Assembly (NCBI GenBank): GCA_900550465.1
Contig: URSC01000004.1
Coordinates: 128,548-192,547 of the forward strand
DNA length: 64,000 bases
From: an uncultured Alistipes sp.
GTDB lineage: Bacteria > Bacteroidota > Bacteroidia > Bacteroidales > UBA932
Reading direction: 5' to 3'
Position numbers and translations under genes: made by a program. Positions 49,550 through 59,603 of the stretch are shown in pieces (within the stretch, counting starts at the first letter, position 1; the number at the start of each line of letters is the position of its first letter). The notes below the pieces were generated by a model. It was given only the letters and a program-made list of their open reading frames with translations, was not told the origin of the DNA and searched no databases.

Positions 49550-52500
49550 TTATTTGTTTGTATATATCAACCAACTGCCTTTTCTTGGTTCGGAAACCTC
49601 AAAGTAGATGGTGAATGGTTTGTCTTTCTTAATCTCTAAATAATGTCCCATATAGATGTTGTTACCTTTCTCTCTAAGGATAGCGGAGGGATTGAGAACC
49701 TCTGGGGTCATTCCCTCAGTGTATGTAATCTTAAATTCGAATGAATTACAATAGTCGGTCGTGATTTCAAGCGTCTCAGCACTATCTCTGAAATGTAATT
49801 CTTTATTTATTCTCTCAAACAAATCTTCTTTCGAAATGATTCTGTCTTTTAAGGGTGACGAACCGACAAGGCTCTTCAGCATATCACGTTGATAACTGTC
49901 GTAACAACAGATATGAAGGGAAGATAGGGAAGATAGATCAACTTCATCCTTGACGAGGAACTCTTGCTGCCGTGCATCCTTGTTGTACTTGTTGTAAATC
50001 TCATCAGTACTTATATGATGAGGGTCATCGACAACCTTATACGCTCTGGTCGACCTCTTCTGCATGTTCCCGTTGCTGTAGTAGCACTTGTCCGGTACTT
50101 TGGCTAATAATTCTTCAACATCGATGACGAAAAACACCGGCATCGGGCATTTGGGGAGGCCGAGATTCAGTGCGCTGCTATAGTATTTCCCATCATTTCT
50201 ATCTTTCCCGAGACATTCATTATAGAACAGAGTAGGGGACTTGGATATAAAATAGAATCTTGCGAAACCGTGTGCCTTAGCGGTGTTGTCAACGTTTGTG
50301 CCGGCACTATTTTCGAATACGCCATCAGCCTTGTTCCTACTCTGAAGCATATGACTCTTTATAATCTTTACCGCGTTGCTCATATGCGTAAAATGATACG
50401 CTCGCGGCTTATCAGGGAACGCTTCAACGAAACTGATGATGTTTTCTTGTTTCAGGTAACCCTTGTTACGAATCTCTACTTTATTGAAAAAAGCTTTGTT
50501 CCGTATAAGTGACGGCCAATCCCAATAATCTATGTATCTGTCGACAAGCGAGACGGAGAAATTTATTGTCTCGGAATTCGACGCCATTGTCCAGTCTATC
50601 CTATCTGTAAACTTCTCGAGGATCTCGTTTGTGAATACGAAATCATTCCTTTTGCAGACAATGTTCCAGTTCAGATCATCAGCATACTCTTCAAGGGTCT
50701 CAATATCCGCAGCAGGAAAGTGCTCATTTTTAGACACCTCCTGCCAATCCAAATCGTCGGCAAAATCCGGGAGCAGATTCATCACATGCTCTGAAGACGA
50801 CATTTTTTCCCAATTTACTTTATCATCCGGAATGAGAGCAATGATGGGAGAGCTTACGGGGAAGTAATGACGCCCGGTCAGCGTCATCCAGTCAACCTGT
50901 GATGATATGCGCTCATCTTGGGCCATCAACAGCAACAATGTAGATGAAGACCACAACTTGGCGGAGTCTCTTTTCGATAATGCCTCCCAGTCCCAGTCCT
51001 TATCTGAGTATCTAACCAAGAACTCAGCCGTCGGCTTGAATATCTCTGCAGAACTAAGCAGTCTCCAATCCCATTGATACTGAGACCTTGATTCAATGTC
51101 AGCCTGAGTAACTCGCCATTTGCCATTTGCAATCAGTGCATTATAATCGTATTGTGCTTCGGGAAAGCCTTTGATTATCTGAATTATGTCCACATCTTGG
51201 CGTTCGGACAAAGATTTAAACGAGATGTACGACCGATAAGCGCTGATTACATTATTGAGTTGCTGCTTATCTTCTACCGTAAAAATACAGCTGTGAAGAG
51301 AGATATATTCCCAGTCAAGTTTTCTGGCATATTTGGTCAAGAACCAGTCCTTGTCATTGAGACTGTCTAATGTGGATAGGCCGAAAAAGTCCCATTTGTC
51401 TTCGAGACCTACTATCAATTGCTTGACATCCTTATTCCAGGATACCTCTCTGATGCCGGATTTCGGGTCAAAGGCCAGATGTTTATCAAAGTCTTTAGAG
51501 TAAGAGAGTGATTCCCAATCTATAAAATCAGCGCACTCTTCAAGATCGGTGAATATGTCAAACTCTTTCTTAGAATACAGCATAGATAGATCCCAAGAGA
51601 ACCTACTATCATGATATGTATTTCGAAGAATACCCTTAAATTCATAGTATGAATACTCCTCGGATAGATACGTCCATGCAGCATCCTTGGAGGTCTGGTC
51701 CGTGATTGAATTAAGGGATGACGCTATCGTTGAAAGCCATGTGATGTCAAGCCGATTCTGCTCATTTATTATTCTGTCGAGAACATCATTCCAGAACCAA
51801 TGATTGGAGTATTTTGTGAGATTCTCAATAATGAATTCAACGGGAAGGTTTGCGGAAAGATAGCTCCAGTCCCATTTGTCGACAAAAGCTGGATGTCCGA
51901 TGTTGTTATACTTAAGGCTGGCAAACATCCTTTCTGTGAGAATACTCCAGTCCCAAGGCAATTTGTAATTCGCCTTTACGAAGTCGGTGGAGACTTTTTG
52001 ATTGCCGGACAGTTTAGACCAGTTCCATTCAAAATCTTGGAATTCACTTATAGTCGTTTCGTCTTGCAATTTTTCTGAAACGAAATCTCTTCCGATAGGC
52101 GTTGTTACCCGATCGTTATAGCGAGCGAAAAATGGCTTGTCCCAGATTAGACTCGGATTACATTCAAAGCCGGGAGAATAACGAGAGGAATGCCAATCTA
52201 TCAGTCCTAATGTATCAAAGGCCTGAATCAATTCGTCTGACCAAGCATACTCCTTCTCGTTAAACAACAATGATGAAAGCGAGCCTCCTTCTTTGATGTT
52301 TGCGTTTACAGCAGACACGAACAATGAGTTGTTGATAAAGGTATGCGCAATTTCATCATCTACAAAGGCTCTGTCAAAGAGGCGGACAAACTTAAGATGC
52401 TCTTGTAGGGTAAGGATGTTTTCTAAGATATACGACAGATCGAAAGTATCCTCGACTTTGTTCCAATCCCAGCGCTTGTCCGGATACTCCAGAAGAAGAG

Positions 52501-53779
52501 ATCTGACGGGGATGGAATCTTCGGTATAATCTGACAAATCAACGTTTGTCAAGGCCAGATTACCAAGGACAAAATCTTTCTCTAGGCGTTTTCCGAGAGC
52601 CTCCCAATCCCATTCGGCTGAGTAGACCCCTGACTTAAGGATCAGACTCTCTATTAAGGATACTTCTCTTGTGGCATCGCTTGAAATGCCTTCAAGATCC
52701 CACGGATAGTCATTAAAGTTGGCAAGAAGGAAGTCATCCTCAACCCTGCTGGTAAGCGTTTCCCAATCCCACTGGTCTATGTATTTGTCTAAATGCTTGT
52801 AGATGATCTCTATGTCACAATTGTTGGACATATTTAGCCAGCAATTGCTGTTCGCCATTTCAACGATTTTAGCGAACAAGCACTCATCGTTCCACTTTGT
52901 TCTTGAGTCTTTTGTAAGTTCCTCAAAATTGACAAATTCAAAATAAGCTTCGAGGTTGTTATAGTCCAGAATTGCAGACTTGTCATCCCACAACTTCGCA
53001 AACAAACACTCCATGATGGCATTCTCCCTCTGAAGTGCGTTCTCGTCCAACTCAAAGAGCTGAGTCGCCATAGGAGCGATCTCTTTTTCGTTATACGTAA
53101 CAGGAAAGTACTCATCGCCACTCGTATAAAGACGGATTGGGACTTTTCGTATCTCGATGTCGAAATACTCATCAATTGAGGCTTCAAATATGTTGCTTGG
53201 AACCTTTGACTGAAGAAGAATTCGTTTAATGAGCTGGCTCGGTTTCCTGCCGATTATCGTGGGAATCTCAACATCCTCCGGCCAATACTGTGCGCCACGC
53301 TGTAACTCGGTATAAATGCCCATGTCCTTGTAGAACGGGAACATTTGAAGGGCATCAGGGTACGGGTAGGAGAAAGTCAAGTGTTCGTAGAGATATTGTC
53401 TGCCACTAAAGAAACGGTAAGAAGTATTGTTTGCCAGAGATAGTCGCCCAAGATTGGTAAGCTCAACAAAGTCTTCGTTAACACGAATAAGGTGATGCTT
53501 CTCTACAATAGCGAGAATATCCTCGTATAATTTTACTTCAGACTTGTCATAATAAGCCTCCGGTTGGTTGTCTGCCATACTGAAACCAAGCATAATGCCG
53601 AGACTTCTTTTGTCATAAGCACCATCCTCGGTTGTGGCTAATAAAGAACAGATGACAAAATCAAGGTCAGACAGGGGTTCCTCCGTGTAATACTGTACAC
53701 GACAGGAATAGCGTTTCAGGCCCCATTTGTGGAGGCTTGAATAGACGTACTCTGCATTATGAAGGAAATTCTGATTCAT
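49550..53779 (-). CDS. WDW-repeat protein with C-terminal DarT-like ADP-ribosyltransferase domain
   Basis: This 1409-aa protein has three regions. Residues 1-330 contain a winged-helix-like segment (about 35-115). Residues about 335-1090 carry about twenty units with consensus WDWxxLS (for example QWDWETLT, KWDWSYLS, DWDWEALS, DLDWQEVS), spaced roughly 24-45 residues. Residues about 1125-1330 match DarT (DUF4433): AYHFTHMSNAVKII with His1129, a FYFISKSPTLFY segment, and QQEFLV with catalytic Glu1273. DarT attaches ADP-ribose from NAD to thymidine in single-stranded DNA. Free DarT is about 200 aa, so this is a large fusion. The upstream helicase overlaps by 4 bases (ATGA). Confidence 0.85.
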   Translation of the reverse strand: MNQNFLHNAEYVYSSLHKWGLKRYSCRVQYYTEEPLSDLDFVICSLLATTEDGAYDKRSLGIMLGFSMADNQPEAYYDKSEVKLYEDILAIVEKHHLIRVNEDFVELTNLGRLSLANNTSYRFFSGRQYLYEHLTFSYPYPDALQMFPFYKDMGIYTELQRGAQYWPEDVEIPTIIGRKPSQLIKRILLQSKVPSNIFEASIDEYFDIEIRKVPIRLYTSGDEYFPVTYNEKEIAPMATQLFELDENALQRENAIMECLFAKLWDDKSAILDYNNLEAYFEFVNFEELTKDSRTKWNDECLFAKIVEMANSNCWLNMSNNCDIEIIYKHLDKYIDQWDWETLTSRVEDDFLLANFNDYPWDLEGISSDATREVSLIESLILKSGVYSAEWDWEALGKRLEKDFVLGNLALTNVDLSDYTEDSIPVRSLLLEYPDKRWDWNKVEDTFDLSYILENILTLQEHLKFVRLFDRAFVDDEIAHTFINNSLFVSAVNANIKEGGSLSSLLFNEKEYAWSDELIQAFDTLGLIDWHSSRYSPGFECNPSLIWDKPFFARYNDRVTTPIGRDFVSEKLQDETTISEFQDFEWNWSKLSGNQKVSTDFVKANYKLPWDWSILTERMFASLKYNNIGHPAFVDKWDWSYLSANLPVEFIIENLTKYSNHWFWNDVLDRIINEQNRLDITWLSTIASSLNSITDQTSKDAAWTYLSEEYSYYEFKGILRNTYHDSRFSWDLSMLYSKKEFDIFTDLEECADFIDWESLSYSKDFDKHLAFDPKSGIREVSWNKDVKQLIVGLEDKWDFFGLSTLDSLNDKDWFLTKYARKLDWEYISLHSCIFTVEDKQQLNNVISAYRSYISFKSLSERQDVDIIQIIKGFPEAQYDYNALIANGKWRVTQADIESRSQYQWDWRLLSSAEIFKPTAEFLVRYSDKDWDWEALSKRDSAKLWSSSTLLLLMAQDERISSQVDWMTLTGRHYFPVSSPIIALIPDDKVNWEKMSSSEHVMNLLPDFADDLDWQEVSKNEHFPAADIETLEEYADDLNWNIVCKRNDFVFTNEILEKFTDRIDWTMASNSETINFSVSLVDRYIDYWDWPSLIRNKAFFNKVEIRNKGYLKQENIISFVEAFPDKPRAYHFTHMSNAVKIIKSHMLQSRNKADGVFENSAGTNVDNTAKAHGFARFYFISKSPTLFYNECLGKDRNDGKYYSSALNLGLPKCPMPVFFVIDVEELLAKVPDKCYYSNGNMQKRSTRAYKVVDDPHHISTDEIYNKYNKDARQQEFLVKDEVDLSSLSSLHICCYDSYQRDMLKSLVGSSPLKDRIISKEDLFERINKELHFRDSAETLEITTDYCNSFEFKITYTEGMTPEVLNPSAILREKGNNIYMGHYLEIKKDKPFTIYFEVSEPRKGSWLIYTNK

Positions 53780-56700
53780 AGCTCGCTTTGTTCAATTACT
53801 CTATTGTCCGGATTGTTCCTTATCGTTTTAAACAGCTGCTCATAAATCGGATGCTGCGAAAAGTGTTTTTCGTTGCCCACTATTATAAGCAATCTCTTTG
53901 CACGGGACAAGGCGACATTAAGTCTATTCGGGGATTGAGCGAATCCCAAGGATGTTTGCTTGGGATAGCCATATTTCCTGAATCTCGCATAATTTGGAGC
54001 ATCGTCTTTGTGCGCCTGAATCACGTGGCTTCGCACCATTGAGACGATGATGATATTACGCTCCATACCTTGAAACCGGTCAACGGTACTTACTCTAATT
54101 GGAATATTCTTGTGGAGTTTAGCCAACTCTCTTATCTGCTTTATCTGTTTTCCGTAGAAACTGATAATGCCGATCTGCTTATCTTCTTCCTTATCAAATT
54201 TTTCAAGGTATTTGGAGAATGTAGAAGATGATGCGAATCTATTAAGCAGTTTGCCGATTACCTCAACTTCGCCATAATTAACTCGGGATGTGCCATCAAG
54301 CATTTCTGGACTGTCAGTATTGATGAACAGCACATGCGTATTGTGGCCAATAAATGGCTTCATTTCAATGCCGTGATAGCGAGAAGCGGGGTTGGTAAAG
54401 TCGGGGGAGTTAACACCCAAGTCTTTCGGCTTGATTAAACCGCAATCAAGACCGCCATCTTTCAAATAGAACTGCTTAATTACATCGTTTATGTCGGGGT
54501 GCATCCGGTATTGCAGGCTGAAAGTCTCTTTGATGGATGAATCCGCATTTTCATATAATCTCTGAAAATGAGATTCTTCAATCTTGTCGAATTGCGTATC
54601 AAGGAACTTTTGTAGGCGGTTAATCTTTTCTCTCTCTTCTGGAGTCTTGGCAGAAGAGAGGGCATAATCAAGCGAAGATTCCATTTCTTCACGATCGAGC
54701 ATCGGAGGGAGCTGACGATGGTCTCCGATAACTATAGCTCGATTCCCGTATACGAATGGAAGAACCAACTCCGCCGGGGTTGCCTTAGAGGACTCATCCT
54801 GAATAACAGTCGTAAACTCGATTTTTACGTTTCGCCCGTTGGGATTAAATATCTCTCTATAATTCCTGAAGAACTGTGTGCTTCCTTTGCCATCCGCTTT
54901 TTTGTCACCGATAGAACTACAGGTGGCTCCGATTACATTACAATTGTCAATGTAATTCTTGTAAACGAGTTCACGAATCTCTTTCGTGGGTTCAGATAAC
55001 ACTCTCTTCCACTTGGTCATTACATCGTTATCTTCGGCATTTATGCCGTAGAAAGACCTACGAGAAATATTCTCCAACCAATTGTTAAGAACCAAATCTG
55101 TTTTGGACACAGTTCTGGTTGCGTCATCCTCTTCATCAAGTTCTTCCGGCAGGAGGGCTTCATCTCCTTCTTCAACCCACTTTTTCATAAGCTCGATCGA
55201 GAACTGGAGACCTTCGGACTCGAGTTTTTCTTCACCACCGAAACGAATTGGCTTAACAAGATTCGTTTTGCTGTTGATGATTCTTGAAATAGCATTGTCA
55301 ACAGCAAGGTTCGTTTCTGAAGTAAGAAGAATCCTTTCGCATTTGTTACCTTGTTTCAGTCCATTCCTGATGAGCTGCCAGATGAGTTCAGCAATTGCAG
55401 TTGACTTACCAGAACCCGGAGGCCCTTGTATGACAGCGAGATCTTTTGCGAAGATACATTTAAGAATTGCATCCTTCTGTGACTCATTAATCCGCGAGTT
55501 AATCAAATGTCTACAGAGTTCTTGATATGGGCCGCCATCTCTCCGTAATATGTATTGTAAATCGGGAGTCGGTGTGGCGAGCGCAGAATCAAATATGAAG
55601 TTCTGAAGGTTGTCGTTAAGCAGATTGCTGCCACTTGTGGCCATCGTAAACGTATTCTTCAACCTGGAAATCTTTTCGATATCCCCAGTAAGAATGGGAA
55701 CAACAAACTGAATGCTCTTTTGATTGAGATACTTGATGACAGATTGCTCCTTTCCGGGCTCAACGTCTATGTCGAATAACAGCTTTGGATACTTAACCGA
55801 CAGCAGATTGCCGAAAGGGACCATCTTTTCGCCTACTTCAAAGCCGAAATCTGCCTTGCACATATCCTTGAGGTTATCCTCTATGTCTTCAATACGAGAT
55901 TTTTCATCGCGGTGAATTAGGACTTTGACTTTCCCGGAAACGCGCTGGTCAAGAAGTACATTGCAAGATTCTCTTAGGAAAGAAAGCTCCCTCTGCAGAG
56001 AATCATGTAATCTTTCATAATAGTCAACAGAAGGACAGGGGAGACTGATGCGGATACAGTGGCTGTTCGCATCATTCTCTATGGCAACATTTTCAAATCT
56101 GTCGTTTAGCCGGTTCTCCACCTCGCTGAACCCAACCATCGAAGTGGAAACGTTGCATTTGAACTTATGCTTAGCACCGTATGTGCGAGCAGAAATGAAA
56201 GGAACTGACTTTTCCAGTTCTTTAAGAATAGCCCAGATGTTGTCCGACCGCCAATTGAAATCGATCCCAAGATTTCCAGTGTCAGGATTGAAACTCATAT
56301 TGTCGCGCTGCGCCACATATTGAGTCACATTATTGAAAACATAACGGACGGATTGACGGTTGGATGTCTTATAGCGGAAAACCGTATCAACATGAATCTC
56401 ATTTTCCGAGCAATAGTGGCGGGCTTCAGTTAAGAAAACAGTGATATTACTTTGGATCTCGGACATCACGTCAAGGTCGTATAATTCATCCCGATCAATG
56501 GGACGCTTAAAGACAAATGCCTTTGTGGATGTGTCATAATAATTACACATGGCCCTCATCATCTCCTTAGCGTTCGGATTGTCGATACTAAAAATAATCC
56601 GATAACTATCAATCCTTAAGCCGATTTTGGGACCATAGTCTTTAATAACATCATCGGGAATATAATGATTCTTATACTCGATGATGTCTTTTATGACGGT

Positions 56701-57294
56701 TTCTCCTTTGTGCTCTTTTGCCTTTCTCCAATAATGCTCGGAACCAAAAAGGTGAGTATAGAATGCCTCTAGGTCAACATTAAGCGTTGTGATGCAGGCA
56801 ACAATATCATCAACTTGCCCCATACATACATGCCCTCCCTTTAAAGATTGGTCGAGGCTGCGGATTTCTGAGAGAGTGAGCTGATTAGTCGGGAGTACTA
56901 TCCCGTTTCCGTAGAAAACGGTCGCACAGATGGAGGGGGCTTGCTCCATATGAATGTAGCACGAGGCCAGTTCTTTTTGCAGAGAACATATACCCGAGTC
57001 CGTGAATGAATTCCAGACACCTTCATTAATCATCAAGTGGTCTTCATGAATATCATCGGGCGAGAGCATCAATCGTTCTTTGAAGATTCTATCTACGATT
57101 CTGTCCCGACCAGATTCATCTACATTTACCGTCATTTTATATCCGTCAATCTCTATGGATTCCGGATCGATGCTTATCGGCGCACAACGTCTCTTCAGGA
57201 GTTGCTCCTGAATCAGGATATACTGATTCCACAAATCTCGAAGCTCTTCATTGAAAGCCGAGCCGGAAGGAATATGATGATTGGTCGTATGCAT
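53776..57294 (-). CDS. UPF1-like superfamily 1 helicase with long N-terminal region
   Basis: This 1172-aa protein has the SF1B helicase motifs: Walker A QGPPGSGKST (about residues 623-632), motif II VIQDESSKA (about 830-838), GDHRQLPPML, SLQYRMHPDI, VDRFQGMERNIIIVSM and LNVALSRAKR (about 1124-1133). The spacing matches UPF1/DNA2-type helicases. The first 600 residues have no domain I can name. It is the first gene of the operon, 17 bases behind a TATCTTTG box. UPF1-like helicases with effector genes occur in phage-defence systems such as Mokosh; here the helicase may recognise or open nucleic acid for the DarT protein. Confidence 0.88.
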   Translation of the reverse strand: MHTTNHHIPSGSAFNEELRDLWNQYILIQEQLLKRRCAPISIDPESIEIDGYKMTVNVDESGRDRIVDRIFKERLMLSPDDIHEDHLMINEGVWNSFTDSGICSLQKELASCYIHMEQAPSICATVFYGNGIVLPTNQLTLSEIRSLDQSLKGGHVCMGQVDDIVACITTLNVDLEAFYTHLFGSEHYWRKAKEHKGETVIKDIIEYKNHYIPDDVIKDYGPKIGLRIDSYRIIFSIDNPNAKEMMRAMCNYYDTSTKAFVFKRPIDRDELYDLDVMSEIQSNITVFLTEARHYCSENEIHVDTVFRYKTSNRQSVRYVFNNVTQYVAQRDNMSFNPDTGNLGIDFNWRSDNIWAILKELEKSVPFISARTYGAKHKFKCNVSTSMVGFSEVENRLNDRFENVAIENDANSHCIRISLPCPSVDYYERLHDSLQRELSFLRESCNVLLDQRVSGKVKVLIHRDEKSRIEDIEDNLKDMCKADFGFEVGEKMVPFGNLLSVKYPKLLFDIDVEPGKEQSVIKYLNQKSIQFVVPILTGDIEKISRLKNTFTMATSGSNLLNDNLQNFIFDSALATPTPDLQYILRRDGGPYQELCRHLINSRINESQKDAILKCIFAKDLAVIQGPPGSGKSTAIAELIWQLIRNGLKQGNKCERILLTSETNLAVDNAISRIINSKTNLVKPIRFGGEEKLESEGLQFSIELMKKWVEEGDEALLPEELDEEDDATRTVSKTDLVLNNWLENISRRSFYGINAEDNDVMTKWKRVLSEPTKEIRELVYKNYIDNCNVIGATCSSIGDKKADGKGSTQFFRNYREIFNPNGRNVKIEFTTVIQDESSKATPAELVLPFVYGNRAIVIGDHRQLPPMLDREEMESSLDYALSSAKTPEEREKINRLQKFLDTQFDKIEESHFQRLYENADSSIKETFSLQYRMHPDINDVIKQFYLKDGGLDCGLIKPKDLGVNSPDFTNPASRYHGIEMKPFIGHNTHVLFINTDSPEMLDGTSRVNYGEVEVIGKLLNRFASSSTFSKYLEKFDKEEDKQIGIISFYGKQIKQIRELAKLHKNIPIRVSTVDRFQGMERNIIIVSMVRSHVIQAHKDDAPNYARFRKYGYPKQTSLGFAQSPNRLNVALSRAKRLLIIVGNEKHFSQHPIYEQLFKTIRNNPDNRVIEQSEL

Positions 57295-57311
57295 AGCAAT
57301 TTAAAATAAAA

Positions 57312-57319
57312 CAAAGATA
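57312..57319 (-). promoter_or_regulatory. Bacteroidetes -7 promoter box of the helicase/DarT operon
   Basis: TATCTTTG on the minus strand, 17 bases before the helicase start codon. It probably drives all five genes, since every later junction is an overlap or a gap of 1-2 bases. Confidence 0.6.
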
Positions 57320-58562
57320 CGAAAAGCTAGCCATAAACGGGGATTTGAAGGAGTGATTTTTTGTTTAGATGTAACTTTTTAACTATATGAGCCTCGAAAA
57401 ACATGGATCTATAGACTGGGAATGTAATTGGTATCACATATAGCCTAGGTCTCATCTGCAATGATTCTAATGATAAATCCCTAAAACCCTTTATATATTG
57501 TTTGAACTCGTCAAGTTTGCTCGGAAATCATGGGTATGACTTTATACAGAGTAGCTCGAGTTGCAACATTGTAGCTGAAAGCTTTAAATGAAAGATATTA
57601 TCATATGATTGCTGGAAATTTGAATTCAAATTTCCAGATTTAATCTGACTTTTCATCTGTCCCTAATATGCTGCCAGTTTATTCAGATTGTTATGATAAA
57701 TTTCTGGCATCGTTAATATGGACATATTAGGCAGATGTATCAATTGACTATGCCAGATATTGTTTCCGTGTTTGCCGGATTTTCAAGATGGATTGTTGCA
57801 GATATTATCCAGTCAAGGAGCTCATGTTTACCAGAGTATATAATAGGAGTTTGCCATAACAAGAACCAATTCTTGTAAGTAATTATATGGTATGCTCATT
57901 GGACATTCGTAACTTGATTCTGATAGTGAGTTTGGCTATGGACATGACGAATCAAGATCAAAAATAGGGGATACAAAATCAACAATATGTCCAATAGCCA
58001 AAGCATGGGACTGTCCGATATTCTGCCGAAAGGATTCAAGAGTTTTGGTTCTAGACCTCGCATTTAGGAATCGTAGGCTTACCCTAGTTTCACATGATGT
58101 GTTTTTGCTCCAGCCATAGCTATTGCTTTAAATCATAACTTGGTTAAAGTCCTATCTGATTCTTCTGCGGGAACTATATGCATAAAGCAGATATTATAGT
58201 TGGCTACAAGATAGATAGGATTTTTCGTCCACTGTCCAATCCCAACAGTGATTTTCCCGTGCCCAGCTTGCTGGTTTAAGTGGCACTCATCCCGCCGTCG
58301 AAAGGCGAGTGGGGTATTAGGCTCCCCCATAGGGTTTATTACTGGCAGACGGGCAAGCCCGGCATGGATGATAGCTTCACTTCAAATAATGCAGATGCTG
58401 TCCGGTTTCCAGTGTACATACAAAAGGAAGTATGGCAGATTGCACCTGTATGATGAAACCTGCCATAGCTTTGCTTTATTCCCATATCTACACCCCGGCA
58501 TTAAAGTAAAGCCGGGAAATGTCACAGAAAAATGCCACACCGGGATTTGATGGTATAAGGGC
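57320..58562. other. 1.2-kb non-coding region with palindromes
   Basis: No credible gene is seen. Structure is abundant: a perfect 26-base palindrome at 57612-57637; arms TTTGGCTATGGACAT (57931-57945) and ATGTCCAATAGCCAAA (57987-58002) differing by one base; CCCGGC (58494-58499) with GCCGGG (58511-58516); and GCAGATATTAT twice (57798-57808 and 58187-58197). It lies just past a decayed RepA-like gene, so it may be an origin or transfer region of a dead mobilizable element. That is inference only. Confidence 0.45.
57612..57637. repeat. Perfect 26-base palindrome
   Basis: The sequence CTGGAAATTTGAA followed by its exact reverse complement, with no loop. It could be a protein-binding site or a cruciform-forming element. 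Confidence 0.6.
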
Positions 58563-59521
58563 TCAATAATGGAAATCTCGGTTGAATTTGTATTCTTTCC
58601 CTTCTTTTATGACCATCCGTTTGTTGCATAGGAACTTTGCCAATTCCACCGTCTTATTGTACCCCAGTTTTATCCCCAGCCGTCCGTAGCCCTCTTTCAG
58701 CCGTTCAAGGTAGCCGTTATAGCCGCTGATGTTCCCCTCTTCAAAAGCGGCGTTCAAAGCGGAACGGTGTGAATCCTCAGGTATTTCCTTATACGGATCG
58801 AACGGTTCCTTGGTCGGGCGTCCTGGCTGCCTTTTCTGGGGCTGATATGACTCCACCAGTTCGGGCAGGGAATCATCGTTTACCCGGAAGGCAAACGGTT
58901 CAAACTCACGGTCGCGGCTGTGTATGGCTTCCACCACGCTTATGGACTTGTCGTCTTTGTCTGGCTCTATCTGCATGACTGTTTCCGCCTTGTTGTTCAG
59001 TTCCGTGCCGACATGACCGCGTGCGTGTTCGTCATTCTTGTTCTGATGCAGGACGGTATGGATGTGTATCTGCCGGTCATCGGTCCATTGCATGAATTTG
59101 GATATCACATCGGTGGATTCACCGGGTGAATTGATGTCATGGATGAAGTCCCGGATGCCATCTATGATGACCAGACCTAAATCGGGTATCATGCCGATTG
59201 CCTTTTTCGTTATTGCCAGTCAACTTCTGGCGAATATTTCCGGAGTGCCAGCATCGTCAGATTGTCCGCATCACAATCTTTCGGCAGACCTGCCAGTCTC
59301 AGGATTCTGTCCAAAACTTTCTGGCAATGGTTATTGCCCTGTTCTGTGTCAACATAGAGAATCTTCCTTTTTCCCTCCAGGAAGCAGGCACGGTAATGCA
59401 GCACTATGCCATTCTTCAGAGCAGCCGCAGCGATGGCAGAGACATTGAAGGTCTTCTTGCTTTTGGCTTTTCCAATGGATGCACTGAAGCGGATTGTTCG
59501 TATGTCCCGTATTCGATACAT
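58563..59521 (-). pseudogene. Frameshifted RepA-like (AAA_25) ATPase of a mobilizable element
   Basis: Two frames together make one RecA-like ATPase. The front (59521 to 59210) has the P-loop SIGKAKSKKTF and the VDTEQGNNH and LRKYSPE segments. The back (59192 to 58563) has GLVIIDGIRDFIHDINS (Walker B), HQNKNDEHARGHVGTELNNKAE, and a C-terminal part. The frame changes near 59205-59215, where LAITKKAIGMIPDLG in the second frame continues the first. Such proteins are the replication or primase-linked ATPases of Bacteroides mobilizable transposons. The N-terminus before the P-loop is also short, so the gene is decayed. Confidence 0.75.
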
Positions 59522-59603
59522 CTGATTAATGCATACTGCGTTCCCTTTGGATCCCCGTCAATGAGGTATGTAGTTACGTTTTGCCCATGTGTTTTACTTT
59601 GAA

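Noticed and set aside
49550..57294. Two proteins of 1172 and 1409 aa considered as the missing Cas12a
   Set aside because: Size fits, but one has unmistakable SF1 helicase motifs and the other WDW repeats plus a DarT domain. No RuvC-type pattern was seen in either.
57320..58562. A definite origin of transfer or replication
   Set aside because: Palindromes and repeats are present, but no relaxase gene, nick-site consensus or regular iteron set is visible. It is left as a possibility only.
59525..59600. Frame reading TTYLIDGDPKGTQYAL on the minus strand, like the front of a GIY-YIG nuclease
   Set aside because: Only about 20 residues match from memory and there is no start codon in frame. It may be a gene fragment, but the support is too thin to annotate.
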